This document shows, piece after piece, positions 22,614 to 33,043 of a DNA stretch of 64,000 bases. Made by a program: the position numbers and the translations under genes. Origin of the DNA: Epiperipatus broadwayi (Eukaryota > Onychophora > Udeonychophora > Euonychophora > Peripatidae); contig JAQFVV010006215.1 in the NCBI GenBank assembly GCA_028023455.1, positions 12,069,473 to 12,133,472 of the forward strand. Direction: 5' to 3'. Numbering within the stretch: the stretch's first letter is position 1; each line of letters opens with the position of its first letter. The notes under the pieces are model-generated. The model ran no database searches. It worked only from the letters and a program-made list of their open reading frames with translations, and was not told where the DNA came from.

Positions 22614-24428
22614 TGTAACGGGCACGGGACGATCGAAAAAGCTCCAACTTCCCTTTCACTTATATATGTAATGGGGAATTCTTATTATTCAAAATCGTCC
22701 ACCTTCTGCTACCTCAAGCAGAGAGAAATACGGAAACAGACGAGCCGATTTCCGTACTTGACCGAATCTGTACGCTATATGGATATAACCTCCAGATTAT
22801 TTTTCCCGATCAACTTTCTCCCGGCTGCTGTAAGATATTACAGTTACAGCGCTTGGCTAATTTATAAATTTTACAGGATAAAATCCTGCACCATCAATGT
22901 TTCACGTGTTAATCTCATAACTAAAAGAATGCAAAAAAAATGAAATAATATTTCTACCCTCCCAGTATTAGACTATTTTGTGGAGTGGCGAAGAACGAGA
23001 CAAGACAGATTTAAATAAATTAATATATTTTTAATACTAACAAATAATTTGATAATAAAAGATATAAGAAACATTAACATAAAATTAAACATATTATATT
23101 CTATAGTGCTATAAGGAAACAAATACTTGAAATTCTTATAAATAAATACTTGAAATCATTATAAATGCTGTCACATTTATAACTCGTTAGCCTAGCTGTC
23201 TATCAAAAGAATGTCATTACCATTCATGAAAGGCATTTGGCCATTGTCTATGGAATTTATGTGCACATTTGACGATATATAAAATAATATTTAAGTTCCC
23301 TAGGGTTTAGTCTTTGAGTTCATTCCGACCTGTTGTCGACCGTCACGTGGATTACCCACTTCTTTAGGAGGGACGGTCATAACTTATATTTGGCAGGATG
23401 TAGCTTCTTGGTTAATAAGGCATGGAGGACGAGGCATCACAGGGCAGGCCACTACAGGAGTCCATAGGCAGGCGTTACCACCGTAGCTGTTACATTATTG
23501 CAGAACCATTGGTACAGAAGTCCGGATTGACCGCGATCATGATGGCCTTAGCCGGTCATACTATATGAGATATCGACGGTAAAAGTCATGTTGGTTAGCT
23601 ATATCAGCTGATTCTTGGAGCCACGATTTTTTCACCTTGTCGACTCGAAGTCTCAAGCTCTAATCTCTCCTTTAATCTCCTTAGCTCTCCACCTAATTTT
23701 TTCTTTTTTTTTTTTTAATTAAAACATTCCAATGGTCTTTGTCCTTTAGATTCTTTGTTTCCACTTGTTGTTGACACCTCCCATGCTATGCCTTCGGCCA
23801 TATGTAACTTTATTTTATATGATTTTATAGCACTACGTACATTTTATTTATTTCCTTATTTTTTCTTTGATTACTTACACAAATTTTAACGCATGTTTTC
23901 TTTATTTCTTATTTACATTTTAATAATCATTTATTTTTTATCTAATTCTTGCTTTAACTCTACTCCATAAAACCAGCATTTCGTTTATCGTCAAATGTGT
24001 ACTTTGAAGCCCAGATTCTTATCTTTTCGAACATATTAATTTTCTAGGTTTTTCTTTCCGCGCTATCGAAGTTTTTTCTTCCCCCCCCCTTTTTTTTTTT
24101 AAACTTTACTTTTCCTAAATCATATTTTACTACATGTTTTATTTATGTTTCTTTACTGCTTTAACTTTCCTACCGTATGCTGGTAGTATTATAATTTAAT
24201 ATTTACTTTTATCAAAATTCGGACTTTGACTAGCAAAAGATAACGATCTTGTTAACTCTAGTTCCCTCTCTTTCTCTTTGTTGTGCTAATTTTCAACATT
24301 TCTTGGTTTTGTTAATTTCCAAGCTCGTTTTTTCTTTCTTATTTATTTATTTCTTTCCAACCCTAACATTTCTAATTTGCGGATGTTTTGTAGGTACATG
24401 TGTGACCACAGTATGTGCGCTCATCACA
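22614..24428 (-). repeat. Solo LTR of family B, reversed
   Basis: 1,815 bp, matching the family B LTR in reverse complement along its length: it starts TGTAACGG (the LTR end) and finishes GCTCATCACA (the LTR start TGTGATGA reversed). Shared interior landmarks are GGCGAAGAACGAGAC, the CACTTCTTTAG block and the GATCATGATGGCCTTAGCC block. ATAT flanks both sides (22610-22613 and 24429-24432). No internal region is attached, so it looks like the product of LTR-LTR recombination. It is clearly more diverged than the two B LTRs are from each other. Confidence 0.85.
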
Positions 24429-24649
24429 ATATATATATTTTTTTTTCCATCAAAATAATTCGGTCATTGGATAACTTTTTCTGCTAAGCTATTTGATTGA
24501 GAATAGTAGTGTGATACCACTTTCCTTTAGTTTAGCCTCGAAATACACTGGTATATCCCATTATTGTAATTAATACTTCTAATAGTTATAAACTTTCTCT
24601 GAGACTTTCAGAAATAATATTATTTACTAATTGATAATCTGCCTAGAGT

Positions 24650-26100
24650 ATGCTTTAACTGTTATCAAAAAATCTATAGAATCATGTGTGATAAGCATAT
24701 ATTTTTGCCAAGATCTATAAGCATTTAATCTTTCATGATATTCGTGTTGGATAACTTAACCTTTCTTCAGCAAGCTTCACATTTTCCAATTTTCTCTTAA
24801 GATATCCTATTTATTCCCTGACCACCAAACATTTTCACATGCTATGGCTTTGGCTCTAAACAATTCTTAGTTATTCTTCATGGATCTGTTCCAAAACTTT
24901 CTATCTTCTCTCATATGTATCAGTATTTTATCACCATCAATATACATCCTTTTGATGTAGATAGGTTTAAACTTGCATTCCAAAAGGCCAACGGCAGATA
25001 ATTAGGACAGATAGATGGACATTTATTACTTATCCAATTTGTTAGATTTTGATAATCCAGATATCTCTGGGTCCACTCTGCAATGGCTTCACTATTGAAA
25101 CATTTATCTTTATTATATCTCTATTTCTGCAGTTTCTGGGCTTTGAACTTGATTATCTAGAAACCTGGATAATGGATTGTAAGTGACATATTTAGATTCC
25201 TTTCTTGTAACAAGCTTAATCATATGGAAATAATATGTTTTCCAAATTTATTATCCTTGGGGCTTATGTGTATGAGATGGATTTACCTCTAAAAAATGAT
25301 CCCCAATAATATTAGTGTTCTGCAATAATTAAATTTCCAGCCACAGACATTAGTGAAAATTCCAGATCCCAAGCATTATGGGCAGAACTTCCTTATCAAG
25401 CTGATTATTATTATTCTCAACTTTGGACAGAGTTTGAAATGGATAGAAGATTTATCTTTCACAATTTTTTTTATCTTGTAGGTGATTACTGCACTTAACT
25501 CATATGCAAATGCATCTATTGTTAATTTAATTTCTGTATTATAATGAACTAATAAATTACTTGATGATAATAGTGACTTCAGTAACTGTCAAACTTTGAG
25601 GTTTTAACCATATTCATTTTTTTGAGGTAACCAATAACTGCTGTAGCAGAATGTTTTCTTTTTAAAAAAACTTCCAAAAAAAATTAACTAAGACTTAAAA
25701 GACCTTTAATATATTTAATGAGCTTAGACTTTGCATTCATCACTACTGCAGGTGATGATCAATTTCCCTTCTAGAGATGACATAGCCCAAAAATTTTGAC
25801 TATCATTAAATTGAGAAATAATCTGCTACTTCTCTATTCTTATGGTGTGGAATTTCTTATCTTGGTCTATACCCAAATCATAAGCAATTCCCTAGCATAT
25901 TGCTTCCTTTTAAGCTACTTTTTCATCTGCTAATAACTGCTGATGTCATTTGTCCTTGGATTCACAGAGGTATACCTTTGCCCATTTTTGAAGTGCTAAA
26001 TTAGACTGCCATTTCGACACTTTTTTCTTCATTTGCTAAGAAAATCTAACCTAATGATATGCCAGATCAATTTTAAAGTAAAATAATGTTCTGTTTTTTT
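24650..26100 (-). pseudogene. Decayed Ty3/gypsy pol fragment, minus strand
   Basis: On the minus strand, 24781-24930 reads GDKILIHMREDRKVLEQIHE followed, after stops and a shift, by RAKAIACENVWWSG. This fits the gypsy integrase N-terminus, whose usual form is vLe.iHe.H.Gi.r.kA.aResvWWPg. Further right (about 25850-25900) QYARELLMIWV fits the YA.IE.ELLAIV.A block of RNase H. All frames are full of stops and no LTRs were found, so this is an old relic, unrelated in state to element A. Ends are approximate. Confidence 0.6.
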
Positions 26101-26959
26101 ATTGCTTCTTGATATGTGTATTCTTCTGGTTACTTAGAATCAGACAACTTGTTTATAATTTTGATTACCTTCATGCCTGAAAAACAAAGCACAGCACAAT
26201 CTTTTATTAGTTTTAATCTCCTTTAAAAAAAAAAAATTCTATAACTTCATTGTTCACATTAAACTCTTTTGTATACTAATCTTCTTAACATAATTATTTG
26301 ATAATTTTACTAACTTGTATTTTATTGACTCATTTAATAATTTACATCTTTGATATCATCATTTTTTTTTTCATTGTTTTCATTAACAGCTACAATTACC
26401 ATGATAATGATGTCTAATTTGTAACTTAACTATAAATACAACCTACACAGACAATTAATAAATAGCCCTTAGCCAAAAGGCTGATATATCAATAACGAGT
26501 CAATTAGACCACATCAAACTATTTTTTTTTTTACGGATTTCAATGCTTAACAACAACTGAAATATTATCCTAATAGATCTAATATCTGTAGGCATAATTA
26601 ATAAGCCCTAATCTTACAAAAAATTATATTAAAAATCAGTGCATCTAACACTTTCAACTGGCCTTTTTTGGCACTTTCAGCAAGAAGTGACAGGGATCAT
26701 GACTTAAAATTTGCCAGAGTCAGCATCCCTTTTTTAAGAATATTTTAATTTATTTTTGATTGCTAATGATACATCTGTAATGTATAGTTAACATGTCTTC
26801 AATATAGATAGAAATTTATATGTCATTTCATTGCCTTCTTTTGTTTTATGGATGTATATAAACATAAGTACATTCAAATGTAAATACAAACATAAATACA
26901 TTTAAATGTATATACAAACACAAATGCATTCAAATGTATATAGAAACATCTGCACATAC
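26101..26959. other. Intron, nothing firm
   Basis: AT-rich sequence just downstream, in transcript order, of the exon at 26960. It includes three imperfect copies of a roughly 28-bp unit near 26870-26950 built on ACATTCAAATGTATATA. No further exon recognised. Confidence 0.45.
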
Positions 26960-27008
26960 CAACATAATGCTTGGCATGTTTCAGAAGACGCAGAAGCAAT
27001 TCATAAAC
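26960..27008 (-). CDS. USP34: USP34-like exon 4 of the window (49-bp microexon)
   Basis: This is a 49-bp exon encoding VYELLLRLLKHAKHYV plus one base of a split aspartate codon. The acceptor is tttttatttttTAG|GTTTATG and the donor GTTG|gtatgtg. The next exon starts with AT, which restores GAT. The block matches the VY..LL.LL..AK.YVD segment of USP34 as recalled. It is isolated by introns of 5.8 kb and 17.4 kb, so it would be missed by any method that ignores small exons. Confidence 0.85.
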
Positions 27009-27560
27009 CTAAAAATAAAAATTATAAATATTAATAAACAAATCAAAAAGATATTAATACATTACATGATGTATATAAACTATGATAAAATAATACAATG
27101 ATAAGCATAAAAATAATTGCACAATTAAATACAGAGCACTATTTGCAGCTTTGCCTTTAGATATACAGTATCTCGGTATCAATCATCTCAACAACAACAA
27201 AAAAAAATTACAATATCCATTCTCAGAAAATTAAGGGTAATGTAGAAATATGATTCCTACTTATTCCAAGACAATATGCATTACTATGATTTCATAACAT
27301 ATTTCTCAAAAAAAAAAAAGATTATCATTTTTGAAAAAAAAAAAAATTCATATATTTTTAAAAAATTTGACAAATATTCATTTAAAACTGCATTTAACTT
27401 GAATCTAAAATGCAAATTTGTATCAATAACTTGTTTTTTTTTTTGTTGTTGTTGAAAAAGTGAAGTGTGCGTGCACACACAAGAATATACTTTATTATTG
27501 TTTATACTGAAGCATTTTTTTATATGAATAATTGATTGGATAGCAATAGAACTATTAAAT

Positions 27561-27958
27561 CAGGGGTCCCCAACCTTTTTGCACTTAAGAGCACATTCTA
27601 TAATAAAGGCCAAGTGGCGGGCACCATTTATGTTTTCAACCAGGTGGCGAGCACCATTTATTTTTTCAATGTAAATTTATAGTTGGATATTGTTAATAAT
27701 ATACATAATGTACAAAAAAATATTTATTTCAAAAATAAAATTTTAACATATAATTAAAATTTATATTTTTAAACTGTAAAAGTATAGTATGCCCTACAAT
27801 TTGATTACAATATAATACCATAATTTATAAGAAATTTTAAAAATTAAATTTATTTGTATCAGATAAATAATTTTTTATCGTGTTCGGATAGCGGCGGGCA
27901 CACATAAAATGGTCTGCGGGCACCATGGTGCCCGCGGGCAAAGGGTTGGGGACCCCTG
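27561..27958. mobile_element. hAT non-autonomous element with perfect 8-bp target duplication
   Basis: 398 bp bounded by terminal inverted repeats: CAGGGGTCCCCAACC at the left and its complement GGTTGGGGACCCCTG at the right. TATTAAAT is duplicated exactly on both sides (8 bp, the hAT hallmark). Subterminal GCGGGCACCAT motifs recur in both orientations. There is no open frame of note, so it would need a transposase from elsewhere. It sits in the 5.8-kb intron, about 550 bp upstream in transcript order of the exon at 26960. Confidence 0.95.
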
Positions 27959-28281
27959 TATTAAATTCATCAAATGCTTATTACTTTGAATTCTACATTT
28001 TCACTTGGATAATTTAAATGTTAAAAATAATAGATGCCCCAGATAACAATAAATTTGTAATTTAAAAAAAGAGGGAAAAGAATAAAATCCTAAAGTAAAT
28101 GCATAATTTGAAATTCCCACCTACTAATTTTATATATTGTTAAATCAACTTTTTTTTACATCTACTTACTCAGTAATTCAATTTTTGAAATACATATTAT
28201 GCTCAAAGATGTGTGTTCTTAAAGTCATTCTTATTTACAAATTATTTCCTAATTTATTTATTTAGAAAATGGGTAGTAGTC

Positions 28282-29680
28282 TTATGAACAAAGATGCCGC
28301 TCGATGGCACTGTTTACGTGCTAAAACACATAAAAATGCTGTTACCGCGGCCGACACATTTGAACTTGCGTTTACTGTAATACAACCTTCAATGTTGTGC
28401 TACAGATTGCAGGTCGCTATGTCGCGTCGCAGTACAGCATGTATGTTTCATCGCAGCAAATAAATTTGGCGAATTACCACAGTTTATACAACTGTTATGG
28501 GTTGGTGTGAGGGTATGTGTATTTGAATTGTATTGAAATGTGTTTTTAATTGAATTTTTTTTTATTTAAAGTATTGCAATGTTCATATTTTGTACAGTAA
28601 TAATTATCCGACTCTTTACACTATTCTGTATTGAAGTTTTAAGTGGCAAAATGTTGACAAGATATATGTGTAAAGTGAGTTGGAATTAGGTAACGCGTCA
28701 AGTAACGTACTGTTCGTAACATTCCACGAGACAAACAATATCCGGTAAGAAAAGTACAATTCTACCGTCTGTTTATTTTTAAAGTAAAAAATAGCGGTAG
28801 CACAAAAATATCCAGTAAAAAAAGTACAATTCTACCCTCTTTTTTTAAATTTCATAAAAAGCATATATTATAAACATGGTTAATAAGTAAAGAAGACATT
28901 TTATATATATATATTTGTTGTTGTTTAAAAAAGTTTTACTTTTTTCTTTTCTCTGACTACTGATTTTTAAACCAAATAATTTTAAAAAAAAAAAAAACAT
29001 GAATGAAATTATACTTTATTGAATATATTTTACATTTATTGTTATCATTTATTTTATATATGTTAATAAAACAAAATATTTACAAAAATACGATTTTGAT
29101 ATTTTTTATTTTAGCATTACAAACAACAGAACCCTAAATCTAACCCTAAACCTAACCTAACCCTAACAATTTTTACTTTTGGTTGTCATTCTATTAGAAG
29201 TAAAAAATAGCGGTAACACAATAATATCTGTTTCTCTGTAAAAATTAAAATGTAAAACGAAGACTAAGAAAGTAAAAAATAGCGGTAACACAATAATATC
29301 TCTATAAAAATTAAAATGTAAAATGAAGACTAAAAACTTTTACTTTTTATTCCGATTATGAGTTTTTAAACAACAACAACAATAAAAAAGGCGTAACCTC
29401 CCACCAAAAAAAATCAGATTGAAAATTATTTTTTTTAATAAAGGAAAAAAAAAAAAACACTAATGAAATTGTAATTTGTTGATTTTATTTTACATTTATT
29501 GTTATCATTTAATTTGTATATGTTAATAAAAAAAAATATTTAAAGAACACGATTTTGATATTTTTTATTTTCGCATTACAAAAAACACATCAAAATGATT
29601 AGAATCAGCGGCCTGGGAATGTTCATATTTTATAGTTTTAGCGTGATAATGGCGCCATCGAGCGGCGTCTTTGTCCATAA
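28282..29680. mobile_element. Unclassified 1.4-kb element with 27-bp terminal inverted repeats
   Basis: The left end TTATGAACAAAGATGCCGCT CGATGGC and the complement of the right end (29654-29680) match at 25 of 27 positions. Inside are three copies of GTAAAAAATAGCGGTA(A/G)CAC (near 28785, 29198 and 29270) and two copies of a ~150-bp AT-rich block (about 28975-29120 and 29448-29590). A short open frame at 28269-28463 overlaps the left end but has no known motif. No obvious target duplication. Superfamily unknown. Confidence 0.7.
29131..29167. repeat. Telomere-like motif cluster
   Basis: A run of CCCTAA and near variants (ACCCTAAATCTAACCCTAAA, then CCTAACCTAACCCTAAC) about 37 bp long inside the inverted-repeat element. 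CCCTAA is the complement of the TTAGGG metazoan telomere repeat. It is too short and irregular to be a telomere remnant with certainty. Confidence 0.75.
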
Positions 29681-30055
29681 TACAACAACCAAAAAATGTT
29701 TGTATTTCAAAATATAGTAGTGACAACTTTGCCTAATTACAAATCATTGTGTTGATATTGGCTATTTTCAAATACATTCAAATAAACTTTAAACTATCTT
29801 TGATTCCAATTAAATATAGTAAACTTCATACTTATTTACATTTGACTCAAATTAAATGATATAGTAAACTTTATCAAAGATATTATTTTAAAAAAGGCAA
29901 TCCTCATTGCAACTGTTTATTTTAAATATAATTGAATAGCTCTCCAGCTTCAGCAAATGACAATGCATTAAAGTTAACATGATACCACTTTAACCATGTT
30001 CTCCTTCTAGAAAAAGCATTCTAGACAATTCTCCTGATATATGAAGAAAATCAAG

Positions 30056-32135
30056 TGTAACGATATATAAATATGTCGTTACATTAATTTAAAATAAAAA
30101 CTTAATAAAAGTTCGCAAATAAAAGTAAAAAACTAAACGCTAAAATTAAAATATTGTTAAACGTATATATTCGCACAGATGCTAAACTTTAAAAATATTT
30201 TTTTCATAAACAAAAAAAAAAAAAAGTATTTGAACGTATTTTTTTTAATAAAAAAATACAAGATTGAAATATAAAAATATTTTAATAAAAAAATAACGTA
30301 AGTTAAAATAAAAACAGGTATTAATTAATTCCTGTAATCTATAAATGGAAATGATTGTTTATTAATTATCTAAAAGCTGTTTAATTAAAAAGTCAGATGA
30401 AAAGTTAGATAAGAGAAGAAAGAGATTTTAGCTTGACCAATGGAAGCAAATAAAGGCCCGGACCATAACGAAAAAACAGAACAGTGACGTTTTTGTTCAT
30501 GGAATCCATAGGAGGACTATAAAAAGAAAAAATATTGGGTTCCAGTCAGTTTTCCAACTTGATTTTGGTAAGTCGAGCGACAAGACGCACGTCGTCCTCA
30601 CTCACTTATTTTAAAAATGCAAAGACTGTGATACCAGAACAGAACCAGCTAATGCTACCTCCAAAATATCAGACCGGTCTTCCAGGAAAGTCTCCATGGG
30701 AATTGCCAACGGGAACATGGACTCTTCTACCATAAGCTATATGAAATTAACAATTATTAAAATCAATTACGAACTTTCGTCAAGTTTTACAAATTAATAA
30801 ACAAGCCAACTTAAATGTTAAAACGGACTCTTATCTGACTTTTGTAAGTTTTTAAATCAAATTAATAATGTTTAATTTTATATGTTTTCCGATTGATAAA
30901 AATCATTTCCATTTTTTTTCTTTCTTATTGTATAAATTGTTTATTGTTTAAATTTTAAATGATGAAATTTAGGTTGGGTATAGACGTTGCATAGATTCGT
31001 TAGCGGTTGATAATGTTGTGGTTTTCACATTCGATTATAATATATAAGTCAACGATGTCACTGCAAGCATCTTACAATGAATGCTAATGGGATTTGTATA
31101 TTCCCTATGCAAGTGACGTTTATCGATGACTTTGTATTTTGATCGGTTGTGTTTAATTTGGAATGTTTTTGACCGTGGAATCTGTGCAGCTAATCTGTAC
31201 TTAACATTTTAAAACAAATTTTATAAAATGCATTTGTGCGAACGTATTTAAATGTTAAATTTAAGTCGGGCGTGAATGGCTATATAGTTTTGTAAAGTTA
31301 TATTAAGGGAGGGTAATCTTAGGTTATTCATTTCGTAGTTGAATTGGTTCAATGGATTGGATATATTTGTGTAATTAGTAGATGTAGTATGAGGTCCGCT
31401 ACGGGCAGGATTATAGATATACGCCACACACCCTCTGATTGCCTATGGATGGGTTTGTAAGTCGGCAGAAGACCGCAGTCCATTCCTATGGAGTTTTTTG
31501 TTTATTGTTCTACTTGCCAACAGATGTCACATTCCTGTTGGTGGAGAGTCAATGTCTTCTCTATTTCTACTTATTGTTCAGATGTACGTTTCCTGACAGT
31601 ATAGTATTTTGTGTTGTCATATCATGCTACATTGAATACATGAATGTATCAGATGGATTGGCGCCAGTTTGGTTGCGAAATTTGTTGCCTAAGGTTACAT
31701 CAGGGAAGAATATTTTCTTTTCAAATGCAGATCTATGTAGTCTATTCATACTTGACCATCTAAATAAAATATTAAACTCATTGAAATTTATGTAAATGTA
31801 CAATTAAAGAGTAATATAAAAATCTAAAAATGTTAAACCTATTCCTCGAATTTAGAGTGATTTTATATGTGCGTAAATAAATATTTTTATGTGTTAATTT
31901 CTGGCAGTGGCTTTTAGTCTTTTATATTTAAGATATAGATTTTTATCTCTGCGTCTCCGCTGAGCTAGTGACTTGGGCTAACGGTCGGAATATTTAAATA
32001 AAGTGGAATCTTAACAGCGCGTATCTGCCTACTTTATAAATTTTTCTAGGTTTAAATGCCTAGATGGCGCCCTGGTAGTTGCAGATATTGTTTTTGCGGT
32101 TAGATTCGATCTTCACTTTCATTTCGATCGTTATA
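30056..32135 (+). mobile_element. E repeat, copy E3 (best-bounded copy)
   Basis: 2,080 bp from TGTAACGATA to CGATCGTTATA with the target CAAG duplicated exactly (30052-30055 and 32136-32139). The left tip is itself a hairpin, TGTAACGA/TCGTTACA. TATAAAAA at 30518 and TCAGT at 30546 form a TATA-initiator pair about 30 nt apart. A partly decayed ACGCA-loop hairpin follows (about 30575-30600). Other stem-loops are CCAACAG/CTGTTGG (31517-31541), GTCC/GGAT around GCTACGGGCA (31393-31411), a long one at 31046-31133, and CTAGG/CCTAG (32046-32063). Open frames (for example 31439-31795) show no protein motif. Confidence 0.9.
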
Positions 32136-32817
32136 CAAGGTTAAACAATATTATTTTAACTTTAATATATTGTAATTTGCTTAAAGCTGAAGGGTTATTC
32201 AATTATATTCAAAATAAATAGTTGCAATGAGATAATCTCAAAAATATTACATTGAAATATTTAGCACAGTAAATTATTATTTATTACATATATGAATATT
32301 TTTATATTATATATATTCACACGTACTATATACAAAGTCTCAAGTTATGACAAATACAATAACCTAAACATAAAAAAACAGTAATGAGAAGAACTTTAGT
32401 AAACACCTTTATTTATTTCTTCTTTTCAGAGGTTTGGAAAGCCGAATTTATTTACAAGTGGCTCCTAATAGTTTATATGTATAAAACAAATGATTCACAT
32501 TGTTAAAAATTTTCAAAAGACATAATAAAGCAATATGAAGATTCATCAGAAGCCTAGTTGTGACTTGTCCATTCCTTTTAGATCAACCCTTAATACTTGA
32601 ATAATTAACCTTGGAATAATACAAGTCTTTAAATTTCTTTTGAATTTGCCTTGAAGAATGACTAACAGTGATGAAAGAGATATGACAAGAAGATGGAGGT
32701 GCTTGAATATTAGCTTATATTCTGGTTTACTTGATACATGCTGGTATTTTATTTTGTTCATTCACACACATATTAAAAAAAATGTACAAATCTTAATAAA
32801 ACAAAACTAATAATTAC
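32136..32817. other. Intron, nothing recognised
   Basis: AT-rich intronic sequence between E3 and the 36-bp exon. A 71-codon minus-strand open frame at 32546-32761 has no recognisable domain and no splice context linking it to the gene. Confidence 0.5.
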
Positions 32818-32853
32818 CTGATGTAGAATCAATATAGCCTCTTGACTCATGAC
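32818..32853 (-). CDS. USP34: USP34-like exon 3 of the window (36-bp microexon)
   Basis: This is a 36-bp exon of 12 codons in phase 0 at both ends, encoding VMSQEAILILHQ. The acceptor is tattttTAG|GTCATGAGT and the donor CAG|gtaatta. It occupies the position of a variable, slightly conserved linker before the VY.LLL block in USP34. It is too short to be found by ORF length; it is supported by its splice sites, by phase agreement with both neighbours and by its place in the conserved order. Confidence 0.8.
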
Positions 32854-32945
32854 CTAAAAATATTTTACATATTAAACATAAAAAAAAAATTATATATTTT
32901 TAAAGATCACACTAACATAAAGAAAACATTTGTATAAAAGCTTAC

Positions 32946-33043
32946 GGGCATTTCTTTTTGAGGACTAACAACACTGCGTGTAGTTCGGTAAGCTTGCCGA
33001 AAATGATTGCTTGGTACTAGAGACACAAGTAATAGAGCAGCAG
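32946..33043 (-). CDS. USP34: USP34-like exon 2 of the window
   Basis: This is a 98-bp exon: two bases completing the split alanine codon plus 32 codons. The acceptor is a long T tract then TAG|CTGCTGC, and the donor is CCC|gtaag. The product AALLLVSLVPSNHFRQAYR leads into TTRSVVSPQKEMP. The core LLVSL.PSN.FRQ..R.TRS is the hallmark by which I recognise USP34. It lies about 27.3 kb from the preceding exon but only 92 bp from the next one. Confidence 0.9.

Noticed and set aside
31439-31795. 118-codon plus-strand frame inside E3
   Set aside because: The corresponding stretches of E1, E4 and E5 are not open in the same way, and the frame runs through the conserved stem-loops. E shows no coding constraint.
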